IMG/VR virus record: IMGVR_UViG_3300048928_000617
Location: 1 to 29,255 of that record
Reading direction: 5' to 3' (one strand)
DNA from: a virus
DNA length: 29,255 nucleotides
The translations under genes and the position numbers were made by a program. This document shows, one piece after another, positions 23,978 to 29,255 of this stretch; within the stretch, counting starts at the first letter, position 1, and the number at the start of each line of letters is the position of its first letter. Under the pieces are notes generated by a model that ran no database searches, was not told the DNA's origin, and saw only the letters and a program-made list of their open reading frames with translations.

Positions 23978-24265
23978 TTACCGGCTCCTGTGGCCGGCCT
24001 CCATGGCCGGCAGGTGAGACGTGCCGCCAACTCGGCTCACGAACTCGGAGAACCTGACGAAGCTGACTGCCTGCCTGTTATCGCAGTGCGGGCACTTGAG
24101 TACCGCGCCGCCCACAAGGGTGGTAAGGCCATGGCCGGGCGTGGCGGTGAAGGTCCAGCCGCAGGGCAGGCAGCTGCATTCTACGGCGGTCACCTCAAGT
24201 AGCCTCTCGGCCTCGTCGGCTTGACCATCAACGCGTAGGAGATAGAACTGTCCGGTGTTGGGCAT
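23978..24265 (-). CDS. Zinc-ribbon protein, unknown function
   Basis: This 95-residue protein (MPNTGQFYLLRVDGQADEAER) contains C30-x-C32-x2-C35-GW and, about 20 residues later, a C-P-H-C knuckle (LKCPHCDNRQAV), together a plausible structural zinc ribbon. AAGG lies three bases before the ATG on the minus strand. It is transcribed away from the SRAP gene, with a 122-base divergent gap between them. A plus-strand open frame over the same bases (23927-24202) has no such motifs and is rejected. It is the only opposite-strand gene in the right accessory region. Function unknown; DNA or RNA binding is possible. Confidence 0.62.
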   Translation of the reverse strand: MPNTGQFYLLRVDGQADEAERLLEVTAVECSCLPCGWTFTATPGHGLTTLVGGAVLKCPHCDNRQAVSFVRFSEFVSRVGGTSHLPAMEAGHRSR

Positions 24266-24387
24266 GGGCCTTCTCGTCGGAAACGGGGCCGAATCGCCTC
24301 GAGACTGAATAATATCCGTCCGCGTGTTAAGCGAGAGCAGATTTCGTCGCTCACGGCGCCTTTCGGCCCCCGTGATGTAATCCGCCC

Positions 24388-25320
24388 ATGTGCTACTCCG
24401 CTCAGATCAAGGCCGATTACCACAAGCTCGTGCGCGAGTTCGGCGCGGTCGTGTCCATGGACGAGTTCGCGGCGCTGTATGCCCACGACCCGGGCAAGAA
24501 GCGGCCGAAGACCCCGAAGGCCATGGATGATGCGTTCGCCGCGGGCAAGACCCCTGCCGAGCGCTCGGTCTGGGCGGCGATTCAGGACTGGAACGGCAGG
24601 GATGCAACAGCCTTCGAGCAGGAGCTGTTCACCCAGAAGACCCGCCTGGTCAACGCCGAGCGCGCGCTGCAGACGAAGGTCACGAAGAAGGCCGAGAACG
24701 ACGTCCGGGTGGCCACCAACAAGATCGCCCGGGCCCAGGGCAAGCTGGCCGACCTCCGGCGCACGGACCACGTGGCAAGGGACTCGCGCATCTTCCCGGG
24801 CGTGTATGGCACCGTCATCGTGTCCGAGGGTGGCAGCCGAGTGGTGAAGCCGATGCGCTACCAGTGCCGGCTCGCCGGGAAGCCGGCCAGCTACGACCAG
24901 CGCTACCCCGGCACCTACAACGCCAGGCGCGACAGCCTGGAGGGTTTCTGGCGGCCGGCCTTCGGGTACACCCACGCGCTCATGGTGGTGGACACGTTCT
25001 ATGAGAACGTCGAGGGGCCGGACGGCGGCAACCAGATAGTGCAGTTCACCCCCCGCACCGGCGATCCGATGCTGGTGGCCTGCCTGTGGTCGCACTGGGT
25101 GGATCCGGCCGGCAAGGAGCCTGATCTACTGTCCTTCGCGGCGATCACCGATGACCCGGAGCCCGAGGTCGCTGCAGCGGGTCACGACCGGACGATCATC
25201 AACATCAAGCCCGAGCACGTGGACGCCTGGCTCAACCCCGACCCGGCAGACTTGGGCGCGCTCTACTCGATCTTCGACGACAAGCGGCACCCGTTCTACG
25301 AGCACCGCCTGGCGGCGTAG
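24388..25320 (+). CDS. SRAP (YedK/HMCES) family abasic-site-binding protein
   Basis: This 310-residue protein starts MCYSAQIK, so removal of Met exposes Cys2, the residue that in this family forms a covalent thiazolidine crosslink with abasic sites in single-stranded DNA. The other catalytic residues appear present: N178 in YNARRDS, E206 in FYEN and H266 in GHDRTIINI, matching N75, E105 and H160 of E. coli YedK. It is larger than YedK (about 220 residues) owing to a charged helical insert at about 50-150. It may protect phage DNA damaged during the lytic cycle or excision. It lies among accessory genes; expression from the divergent gap is likely. Confidence 0.9.
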   Translation: MCYSAQIKADYHKLVREFGAVVSMDEFAALYAHDPGKKRPKTPKAMDDAFAAGKTPAERSVWAAIQDWNGRDATAFEQELFTQKTRLVNAERALQTKVTKKAENDVRVATNKIARAQGKLADLRRTDHVARDSRIFPGVYGTVIVSEGGSRVVKPMRYQCRLAGKPASYDQRYPGTYNARRDSLEGFWRPAFGYTHALMVVDTFYENVEGPDGGNQIVQFTPRTGDPMLVACLWSHWVDPAGKEPDLLSFAAITDDPEPEVAAAGHDRTIINIKPEHVDAWLNPDPADLGALYSIFDDKRHPFYEHRLAA

Positions 25321-25516
25321 GGCTGTTCCGACTCTTTCTCGCGCACTTGGCCTATGGTCCCAGGGTGCGGCGCGGTCGATGATTGGCATGTCGGATCCGG
25401 GAGCCGCAGGCAGCTCAGCCCGGGTGCCGGGGCGCCTGAGCAGCGCCCCGCCGACCCTTCGCGGGCCGGTTACGGCCAGTCGCGGAATCTGAGATCCCGG
25501 CCCGTATCCTGCGCGC
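25321..25516. other. Intergenic stretch with a G+C-rich hairpin
   Basis: No gene is supported in this 196-base gap. A perfect 7-bp stem GGGGCGC/GCGCCCC (25429-25435, 25443-25449) with loop CTGAGCA is visible but no T run follows, so it is not a standard terminator. A promoter for the following gene was not clear. Confidence 0.4.
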
Positions 25517-25819
25517 ATGCTTCCTCCCGACTTCCGCTGGCGTTCGGTCGCCAGCCGCCCTGATGAACTTCCGGATGCGCTCTACTGCGGCGCCACGGAG
25601 GTATTGCGCCTTCAGAAGCGCGTGGACAATCACGTCTGGTGGGTTGAGGTGGACCGTCATCTTGACGACCAGTACCGGGGGCGCCGGGACTGCACCAGCT
25701 ACGAGCAGGGCGTGATCGGGTCTGAGCTGTGGGCGGTCAGGCATCAGCAGCGGCTTCGCCTGGAGATTGACCAGCGCGAAGTGGCCCGCGCTGCCACGAG
25801 GAAGAACCGGACCTGGTAG
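25517..25819 (+). CDS. Small phage accessory protein, unknown
   Basis: This 100-residue protein (MLPPDFRWRSVASRPDELPD) is rich in Arg, Trp and acidic residues: LYCGATEVLRLQKRVDNHVWWVEVDRH forms strands, and the C-terminal RLRLEIDQREVARAATRKNRTW is helical and basic. No recognised domain. No good ribosome binding site is seen in front of ATG 25517, so the start is uncertain. It sits among right-end accessory genes after SRAP. A longer minus-strand frame over the same place (25415-25882) is a compositional shadow. Confidence 0.6.
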   Translation: MLPPDFRWRSVASRPDELPDALYCGATEVLRLQKRVDNHVWWVEVDRHLDDQYRGRRDCTSYEQGVIGSELWAVRHQQRLRLEIDQREVARAATRKNRTW

Positions 25820-25880
25820 GCAGTCAGCCGGCGTTGCCTCCGTATCGGCGCGTGCGACCCCCGGCGGCGACAGTGGCTCC

Positions 25881-26093
25881 ATGGATCAAAAGAGCATCGG
25901 CAAGGCGCGCTGGGCGCGCGCGAGGGCGGCTTTGCTATGGCAGCAGGCCGACGATCTGGACAGCATTCGCAGCGGTGACTGGCGGGCGAGGGCGACGCGT
26001 CGTCGTGGCGCTAACCGCCTCCGCGCCGAGGCCGCCCGGTTCGACGGTATCGCCAACCGGCTGCAGCCCTTGGAAGACGATGAGGCCGCTTAA
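25881..26093 (+). CDS. Small basic helical protein, unknown
   Basis: This 70-residue protein (MDQKSIGKARWARARAALLW) is Arg/Ala-rich and predicted fully helical, ending acidic (LQPLEDDEAA). The frame is open upstream to 25767, overlapping the preceding gene, but ATG 25881 gives the natural N-terminus. No clear Shine-Dalgarno is seen. No family recognised. It could be a small DNA-associated protein; evidence is weak. Confidence 0.5.
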   Translation: MDQKSIGKARWARARAALLWQQADDLDSIRSGDWRARATRRRGANRLRAEAARFDGIANRLQPLEDDEAA

Positions 26094-26145
26094 CGGCGAC
26101 AGTCTGTCTGCGGGGCCGCAGGTGGCCGATGCTGTTAGTTTTTTT

Positions 26146-26166
26146 GCTAATTGATTGTCGATTAGC
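26146..26166. repeat. Imperfect inverted repeat upstream of the membrane-protein gene
   Basis: GCTAATTGA (26146-26154) and TCGATTAGC (26158-26166) are inverted copies with eight of nine bases paired and a three-base centre, in an AT-rich patch right after a T run. It lies 20 bases before the predicted -35 box and could be an operator or a protein-binding site. Confidence 0.4.
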
Positions 26167-26185
26167 GTTCGCCCCGGCGCAATGT

Positions 26186-26215
26186 TTGCCAGGGCTGTTC
26201 AAAGTTGGTTAACAT
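26186..26215 (+). promoter_or_regulatory. Sigma-70-like promoter of the DUF4760-like gene
   Basis: TTGCCA (26186-26191) and TAACAT (26210-26215) with an 18-base spacer lie about 34 bases before the gene start, in a locally AT-rich gap. This would allow expression independent of the late operon, i.e. in the lysogen. Confidence 0.5.
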
Positions 26216-26248
26216 TTGTAAAAGGGGAGTGCCACAAGGAAGCTGGTG

Positions 26249-26911
26249 ATGAACGTTTTGGAAAAGGCCTCTCGGCAGGTAGGGACGCGCGGGTTTGCGA
26301 CCGTATTCGCCCTGACTGTGGCGGTCGGGTGTGCCCTCACTGTTTGGTTCATGACGCCCGAGGAGCGGAACTATGCCAGTGTCGCAGCGGTCATACAGAC
26401 GGGTGCCATTTGCATCGGCCTGTTGTCGCTGGTGCTGATAGCGAGGCAGACTAGGACCACTGCCACCCTTTCCAAAATCAATTCGTACCACCAGTTTTTT
26501 GGGGATCTCATCACAACTGAGACTCGGCAACGGCTGCGGGATTTGGCAGAGACGTGTAAATTCACGAAGGAGATGGAGGAGCAGCGCCCTCTGACTGTAG
26601 AGTCGGTGAACTTGCTCCAGAAGCCCGAAAACCGGCCGGTGATGTCCTCCTACTTAGATGAATTCGAGGAGTTTTGCGGGGCTGTTCACGCTGGCGCGGT
26701 GAGCGAAGAGTATGCTTATCGCCTAGAAGCCACACGTGTCATCCGGACTTGGGTAGTGTTTGAGCCATTCATCAAGGCAATTCGGATCAAGGCTGAAAAT
26801 GAGCGTTGCTACCGCGAGATCGCAAGACTTGCGTCAGACTGGCAAGCTCGGCGTGTGAAGGAGTCAAGCGACGAGCACAAATCAAACGGTATGGCAAAGC
26901 ACATCGATTGA
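26249..26911 (+). CDS. DUF4760-like membrane protein, probable lysogenic-conversion gene
   Basis: This 220-residue protein starts MNVLEKASRQVGTRGFATVF. Two hydrophobic spans are visible at about 16-36 and 45-66, followed by a cytoplasmic helical domain. SYLDEFEEFCGAVHAGAVSEEYAYRL and TRVIRTWVVFEPFIKAIR resemble the DUF4760 family. Function in that family is unknown. AAGGA eight bases before ATG 26249 is the ribosome binding site; a GTG three bases earlier is an alternative. Own promoter, AT-richer composition, position at the phage right end beside the attachment site and a terminator downstream are typical of cargo genes such as exclusion or defence functions. Confidence 0.75.
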   Translation: MNVLEKASRQVGTRGFATVFALTVAVGCALTVWFMTPEERNYASVAAVIQTGAICIGLLSLVLIARQTRTTATLSKINSYHQFFGDLITTETRQRLRDLAETCKFTKEMEEQRPLTVESVNLLQKPENRPVMSSYLDEFEEFCGAVHAGAVSEEYAYRLEATRVIRTWVVFEPFIKAIRIKAENERCYREIARLASDWQARRVKESSDEHKSNGMAKHID

Positions 26912-27021
26912 GCAGTGCGCGGTTGAAGAGATTTTTCATCCTGAGAATGGAGTGGCATATGAACGACAAGACTGGCTGGTAAAGCGGCCTCTGGGTCGTC
27001 AGTAGACCAAGAACTCTAACG

Positions 27022-27048
27022 CGGCCCCGGAGCAATCCGGGGCCGTTT
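27022..27048 (+). terminator. Strong intrinsic terminator at phage right end
   Basis: A perfect 10-bp stem CGGCCCCGGA/TCCGGGGCCG (27022-27031 and 27036-27045) with a GCAA loop is followed by TTTCTATTTG. It closes the transcript of the DUF4760-like gene and insulates the phage from the attachment site. Confidence 0.85.
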
Positions 27049-27127
27049 CTATTTGTTCAATCGTCAGAGGATTCGCCGCAAAGCTTTGGGGTTCGATCTC
27101 CGCGAGAGCCTCGCGGATGGAGGCGTC

Positions 27128-27202
27128 CCGCTCCGCAATCTCCGAAAACCTGTACGAAACACCGGCGATTGCGTGGCCTTCATTTGCGCCATTGCGGAGC
27201 GG
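27128..27202. repeat. Spaced 12-bp perfect inverted repeat near the attachment core
   Basis: CCGCTCCGCAAT (27128-27139) and ATTGCGGAGCGG (27191-27202) are perfect inverted copies 51 bases apart, 41-115 bases from the tRNA core. In tyrosine-integrase phages the att arms carry repeated binding sites for integrase or its helper proteins; that role here is inference. Confidence 0.5.
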
Positions 27203-27242
27203 AAAGGCTACCTAAGGCATTGATCTACTTGGATTGCTCGCG

Positions 27243-27289
27243 AGCTTCCCAAGCTACTGACGAGGGTTCGATTCCCTTCACCCGCTCCA
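27243..27289 (+). other. attR: 3' half of a tRNA-Gly(CCC) gene
   Basis: The sequence holds the anticodon loop TTCCCAA (anticodon CCC), the 3' anticodon strand, a T arm with loop TTCGATT closed by GAGGG/CCCTT, a 3' acceptor strand CACCCGC, T and an encoded CCA (27287-27289). No matching 5' half (expected to begin GCGGGTG) precedes it. Of the five anticodon-stem pairs, the three next to the loop (AGC/GCT) form, while the two outer ones (CG against AC) do not. That places the start of the tRNA-derived segment close to 27243. An intact tRNA should be rebuilt at the other phage end. Confidence 0.82.
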
Positions 27290-27413
27290 TATCCCCGCGT
27301 CTGGCAGGGCATGAGCTAACGGCGACGCCGGAAGTGCTTTCTTTTTTCGCTTCCAGGTGCTTAGGGCAAGTTCCAGCATTGCCTGTGCGTTCGTGGACGC
27401 GTTCAATAGCGGT

Positions 27414-28238
27414 ATGAACGAAACCGAGCTCAGGCAACAAGTGGATATCAAGATTGAGCGTGAAGACCGGCAAAGCGACATTCTTGCGCTTGAAGTGCTC
27501 GAATCCCTCGCTTCAGGGGCTGAGCGAGTTCACTGGCTGCTTGTGGAGACAAACACTTCGCTAAGACAGACCCAGGTGGAAAGCGTCCGGTATACGGATG
27601 CGACGATCCATGTGCGTGCAACGTACCTTTTCGGTGACGCGTCCAGGTTGCGTCCGGGGGATCTTGTCTCCGACATGGGAGGGAGAGTGACCAGTCACGA
27701 CCAAAGCATTCGAATCACTAACGGTGGAGTGATGGTCGATGAGGGCCTCCGTGACATGCATGTAGGGACGTTCCTGTTCCACAAAATCGTGAGCTGGGCT
27801 TCCGAATTCGACCCCTTGTTGCGTGTTGTCCCGATAAGGGTGATCGCCGGCGATGCTGGCCCTCGCAATGGGCCGCGTCGGAACAAGTTCTACGCCAACT
27901 TCGGTGTCCGGTTTATCTGGAGCCAAGAGGAGAAAGAAGGAATATCTGATTCTTCACTCACCATTGGTGACTTGGTTGCCTACCAGAATTGGCCAAACAT
28001 TCGCGTCCATCGCCGTCTAACGCCGCTTCAGCAGCTTTGGAGGACGAATGAAAGGCTGCGCAGGGAGGTAAGAGGATCGCGAAACGTTGGGCGTTATCAC
28101 AGAAAGCACTATCAGCGTATTGAGGCGCGCTTGCGTACGATTGCTTTGCTTCTGAGCTGGCCTCTTTTCGTACTTCTCGCAGTCGGCGGCTTCATCTTGG
28201 GAATGGCGTACCGGACGTGGAGCGACGCTGGAAACTGA
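27414..28238 (+). CDS. GNAT-like protein with C-terminal membrane anchor
   Basis: This 274-residue protein (MNETELRQQVDIKIEREDRQ) has a central region like a GNAT acyltransferase: MHVGTFLFHKIVSWA corresponds to the acetyl-CoA-binding loop and helix, PIRVIAGDAG to the next strand and RNKFYANFGVRF to the conserved FYxxxGF motif. Residues about 241-266 (ALLLSWPLFVLLAVGGFILG) form one membrane span, preceded by an Arg-rich segment. The catalytic substrate is unknown. ATG 27414 is chosen for lack of a ribosome binding site at the upstream GTG 27357. It lies just outside the phage junction and is clearly AT-richer than rimK, so it looks like an earlier arrival at the same tRNA locus. Confidence 0.68.
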   Translation: MNETELRQQVDIKIEREDRQSDILALEVLESLASGAERVHWLLVETNTSLRQTQVESVRYTDATIHVRATYLFGDASRLRPGDLVSDMGGRVTSHDQSIRITNGGVMVDEGLRDMHVGTFLFHKIVSWASEFDPLLRVVPIRVIAGDAGPRNGPRRNKFYANFGVRFIWSQEEKEGISDSSLTIGDLVAYQNWPNIRVHRRLTPLQQLWRTNERLRREVRGSRNVGRYHRKHYQRIEARLRTIALLLSWPLFVLLAVGGFILGMAYRTWSDAGN

Positions 28239-28361
28239 TGTGCTCCCACATCGAGTGTTAGAGATGAAGATCCGATGTTCTGTCTGTGAATGAAAGGCGT
28301 AGTCGACACGTCCGATACCCCCAGCACGCTATGCTTCGCGCTTTCCAGCCCCTGCGCCGCG
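28239..28361. other. Gap upstream of rimK
   Basis: These 123 bases hold no gene I can support. The rimK frame is open back to 28290, but the family's N-terminus begins at 28362. No convincing promoter boxes or terminator hairpin were recognised. Confidence 0.4.
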
Positions 28362-29255
28362 ATGAAACTGGCCATCCTCTCCCGCAACAGTAAGTTGTAC
28401 TCCACGCGCCGCCTGGTAGAGGCTGCACGTGCGCGCGGCCATACCGTACGCATCCTCGATCCGCTGCGCTGTTACATGCGCATCGCCGCGGATGGCTTCA
28501 CGATGCATTACAAGGGGCGTCCGATCACCGGGGTGGACGCGGTGATCCCGCGCATCGGTGCCTCGGTCACCCGTTACGGGACGGCCGTGCTGCGCCAGTT
28601 CGAGATGATGGGCGCGCGTACGCCCAACCCCTCCGATGCGATCCTGCGCGCCCGCGACAAGCTGCGTGCCCACCAGATCCTGGCCTCCAAGGGCATCGAC
28701 ATGCCGGTCACGGTGTTCGGTGACAACCCGGACGACACCGTCGATCTGCTCTCCATGCTGGGCCCGCCGCCACACGTGGTGAAGCTCAACGAAGGCACCC
28801 AGGGCCGCGGCGTGATCCTGACCGAGAAGGCCAGCGCCTCGCGCGGCATCGTGGAGGCGCTGCGCGGGCTGTATGCCAACTTCCTCATGCAGGAGTTCAT
28901 CGGCGAGGCGCAGGGTGCCGACCTGCGTTGCCTGGTGGTGGGCGATCAGGTGGTCGGGGCGATGCAGCGGCAGGCCCCGGAGGGCGATTTTCGCTCCAAC
29001 CTGCATGCCGGCGGCAGTGCCCGGGCCGCCAAGGCCAGCCGGGCCGAGCAGCTGGTCGCGGTGCGCTCGGCCAAGGCGCTGGGCCTGGGCGTGGCCGGTG
29101 TGGACCTGATCCGCTCCAGCCGCGGCCCGCTGGTGCTGGAGGTCAACTCCACGCCCGGGCTGGAAGGCATCGAGGCGATCTGCCAGGCCGACCTGGCCGG
29201 GCGCATCATCGATCACGTCGCATCTCTTAAAAAGCCAGTAAATACAAAGGGTTGA
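28362..29255 (+). CDS. rimK: RimK, ribosomal protein S6--L-glutamate ligase
   Basis: This 297-residue protein begins [20 protein letters not shown], the typical RimK N-terminus, and is about the length of E. coli RimK (300). It is an ATP-grasp ligase that adds glutamates to the C-terminus of ribosomal protein S6. Visible elements are the pre-ATP-grasp domain ([23 protein letters not shown]), the ATP-binding [14 protein letters not shown] loop, [19 protein letters not shown], and the metal-binding [16 protein letters not shown] 28362 is chosen from family alignment over 28290. It is a chromosomal gene, G+C-rich with host-like codon use, and marks the host side of the prophage junction. The window ends exactly at its stop. 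Confidence 0.95.
   Translation: MKLAILSRNSKLYSTRRLVEAARARGHTVRILDPLRCYMRIAADGFTMHYKGRPITGVDAVIPRIGASVTRYGTAVLRQFEMMGARTPNPSDAILRARDKLRAHQILASKGIDMPVTVFGDNPDDTVDLLSMLGPPPHVVKLNEGTQGRGVILTEKASASRGIVEALRGLYANFLMQEFIGEAQGADLRCLVVGDQVVGAMQRQAPEGDFRSNLHAGGSARAAKASRAEQLVAVRSAKALGLGVAGVDLIRSSRGPLVLEVNSTPGLEGIEAICQADLAGRIIDHVASLKKPVNTKG

Larger units (their letters stand above)
1..27289 (+). mobile_element. Prophage, right-hand (late gene) part, HK97-type siphovirus
   Basis: Packaging, head, connector, tail tube, tail chaperone, tape measure and fibre genes follow one another on the plus strand in the order of HK97/lambda-like siphoviruses. The right boundary is placed at the CCA end of a tRNA-Gly 3' half that lacks its 5' half. 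The left boundary, with integrase and regulatory genes, is not in the window. A nonsense codon in the tape measure gene suggests the phage may be defective. Phage identity is certain from several independent gene families. The right boundary is an inference from the tRNA fragment and the change to chromosomal genes. Confidence 0.93.
26912..27413. other. Gene-free junction region: terminator, inverted repeats, attR
   Basis: No complete gene is supported in this 500-base stretch. It holds a strong terminator, a short hairpin (27099-27117), a spaced 12-bp inverted repeat and the tRNA-Gly fragment. On the minus strand the frame 27002-27211 is open for 70 codons with protein-like sequence (for example SEIAERDASIREALAEIEPQ) but has no ATG or GTG start and contains the terminator; it may be the remnant of a gene. 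A seven-codon plus-strand frame at 26959 is too short to call. Confidence 0.5.

Noticed and set aside
23927-24202. Plus-strand frame overlapping the zinc-ribbon gene
   Set aside because: It lacks domain motifs and a ribosome binding site, whereas the minus-strand frame has paired cysteine knuckles.
26959-26982. Seven-codon frame MNDKTGW with a GGAG upstream
   Set aside because: Ribosome binding site spacing is good, but it is too short to support as a gene and there is no downstream gene it could act as a leader for before the terminator.
27169-27417. Plus-strand frame crossing the tRNA-Gly fragment
   Set aside because: It runs through the tRNA half and the att junction, so it joins phage and host DNA and is unlikely to be a gene.
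1-29255. CRISPR array, rRNA, insertion sequence or transposase
   Set aside because: No regularly spaced repeats, rRNA-like sequence or transposase motifs were seen in any part of the window.

Overview
The window is the right-hand (late) part of an integrated, tailed, HK97-fold siphovirus-type prophage, running from position 1 to an attachment-site junction at about 27,289. After it come about 2 kb of chromosomal DNA that ends with rimK. The high G+C of phage and rimK and the style of the rimK protein suggest a gammaproteobacterium of the Xanthomonadaceae/Lysobacteraceae, perhaps Stenotrophomonas. That assignment is inference; no species marker is present. The phage's left end (integrase, repressor, replication, attL) lies outside the window.

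Layout. 1-937: a DUF1064 nuclease-like protein, a small coiled-coil protein and an HNH endonuclease. 1013-8528: the packaging and head-tail module in classic HK97 order (TerS, TerL, portal, ClpP-type prohead protease, major capsid protein, an Ala-rich small protein, gp6-type connector, head-closure protein, HK97-gp10-like protein, DUF3168 tail completion protein). 8537-9154: an AT-richer membrane-protein gene on the opposite strand, a moron-like insert. 9266-18661: the tail module, with tail tube protein, a lambda G/GT-type chaperone pair joined by a -1 frameshift at GGGAAAC, a hub-like protein, a divergent pair of small genes, a tail protein, a small membrane protein, and a tape measure gene interrupted by an in-frame TAG. 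18666-23615: a 1649-residue tail fibre. 23668-26911: accessory genes (small fibre-adjacent protein, Zn-ribbon protein, SRAP/YedK-family protein, two small unknown genes, a DUF4760-like membrane protein with its own promoter, and a terminator downstream).

Right end. The 3' half of a tRNA-Gly(CCC) gene (27243-27289, ending in CCA) stands without its 5' half, and the outer two pairs of its anticodon stem are broken. This is what a phage junction inside a tRNA gene should look like. Beyond it are an AT-richer gene with GNAT-like motifs and a C-terminal membrane anchor, and then rimK.

How the genes work together. TerS/TerL, probably helped by the HNH protein, package DNA through the portal into a capsid matured by the protease. 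The connector proteins close the head, and the G/GT proteins chaperone the tape measure during tail assembly. Three strong intrinsic terminators (before the capsid gene, after the tail tube gene and before the tape measure gene) break up the late operon and probably tune the dosage of structural proteins. The stop codon in the tape measure gene predicts a phage that cannot build normal tails unless the codon is suppressed. No endolysin, spanin, integrase or repressor gene was recognised in this window.
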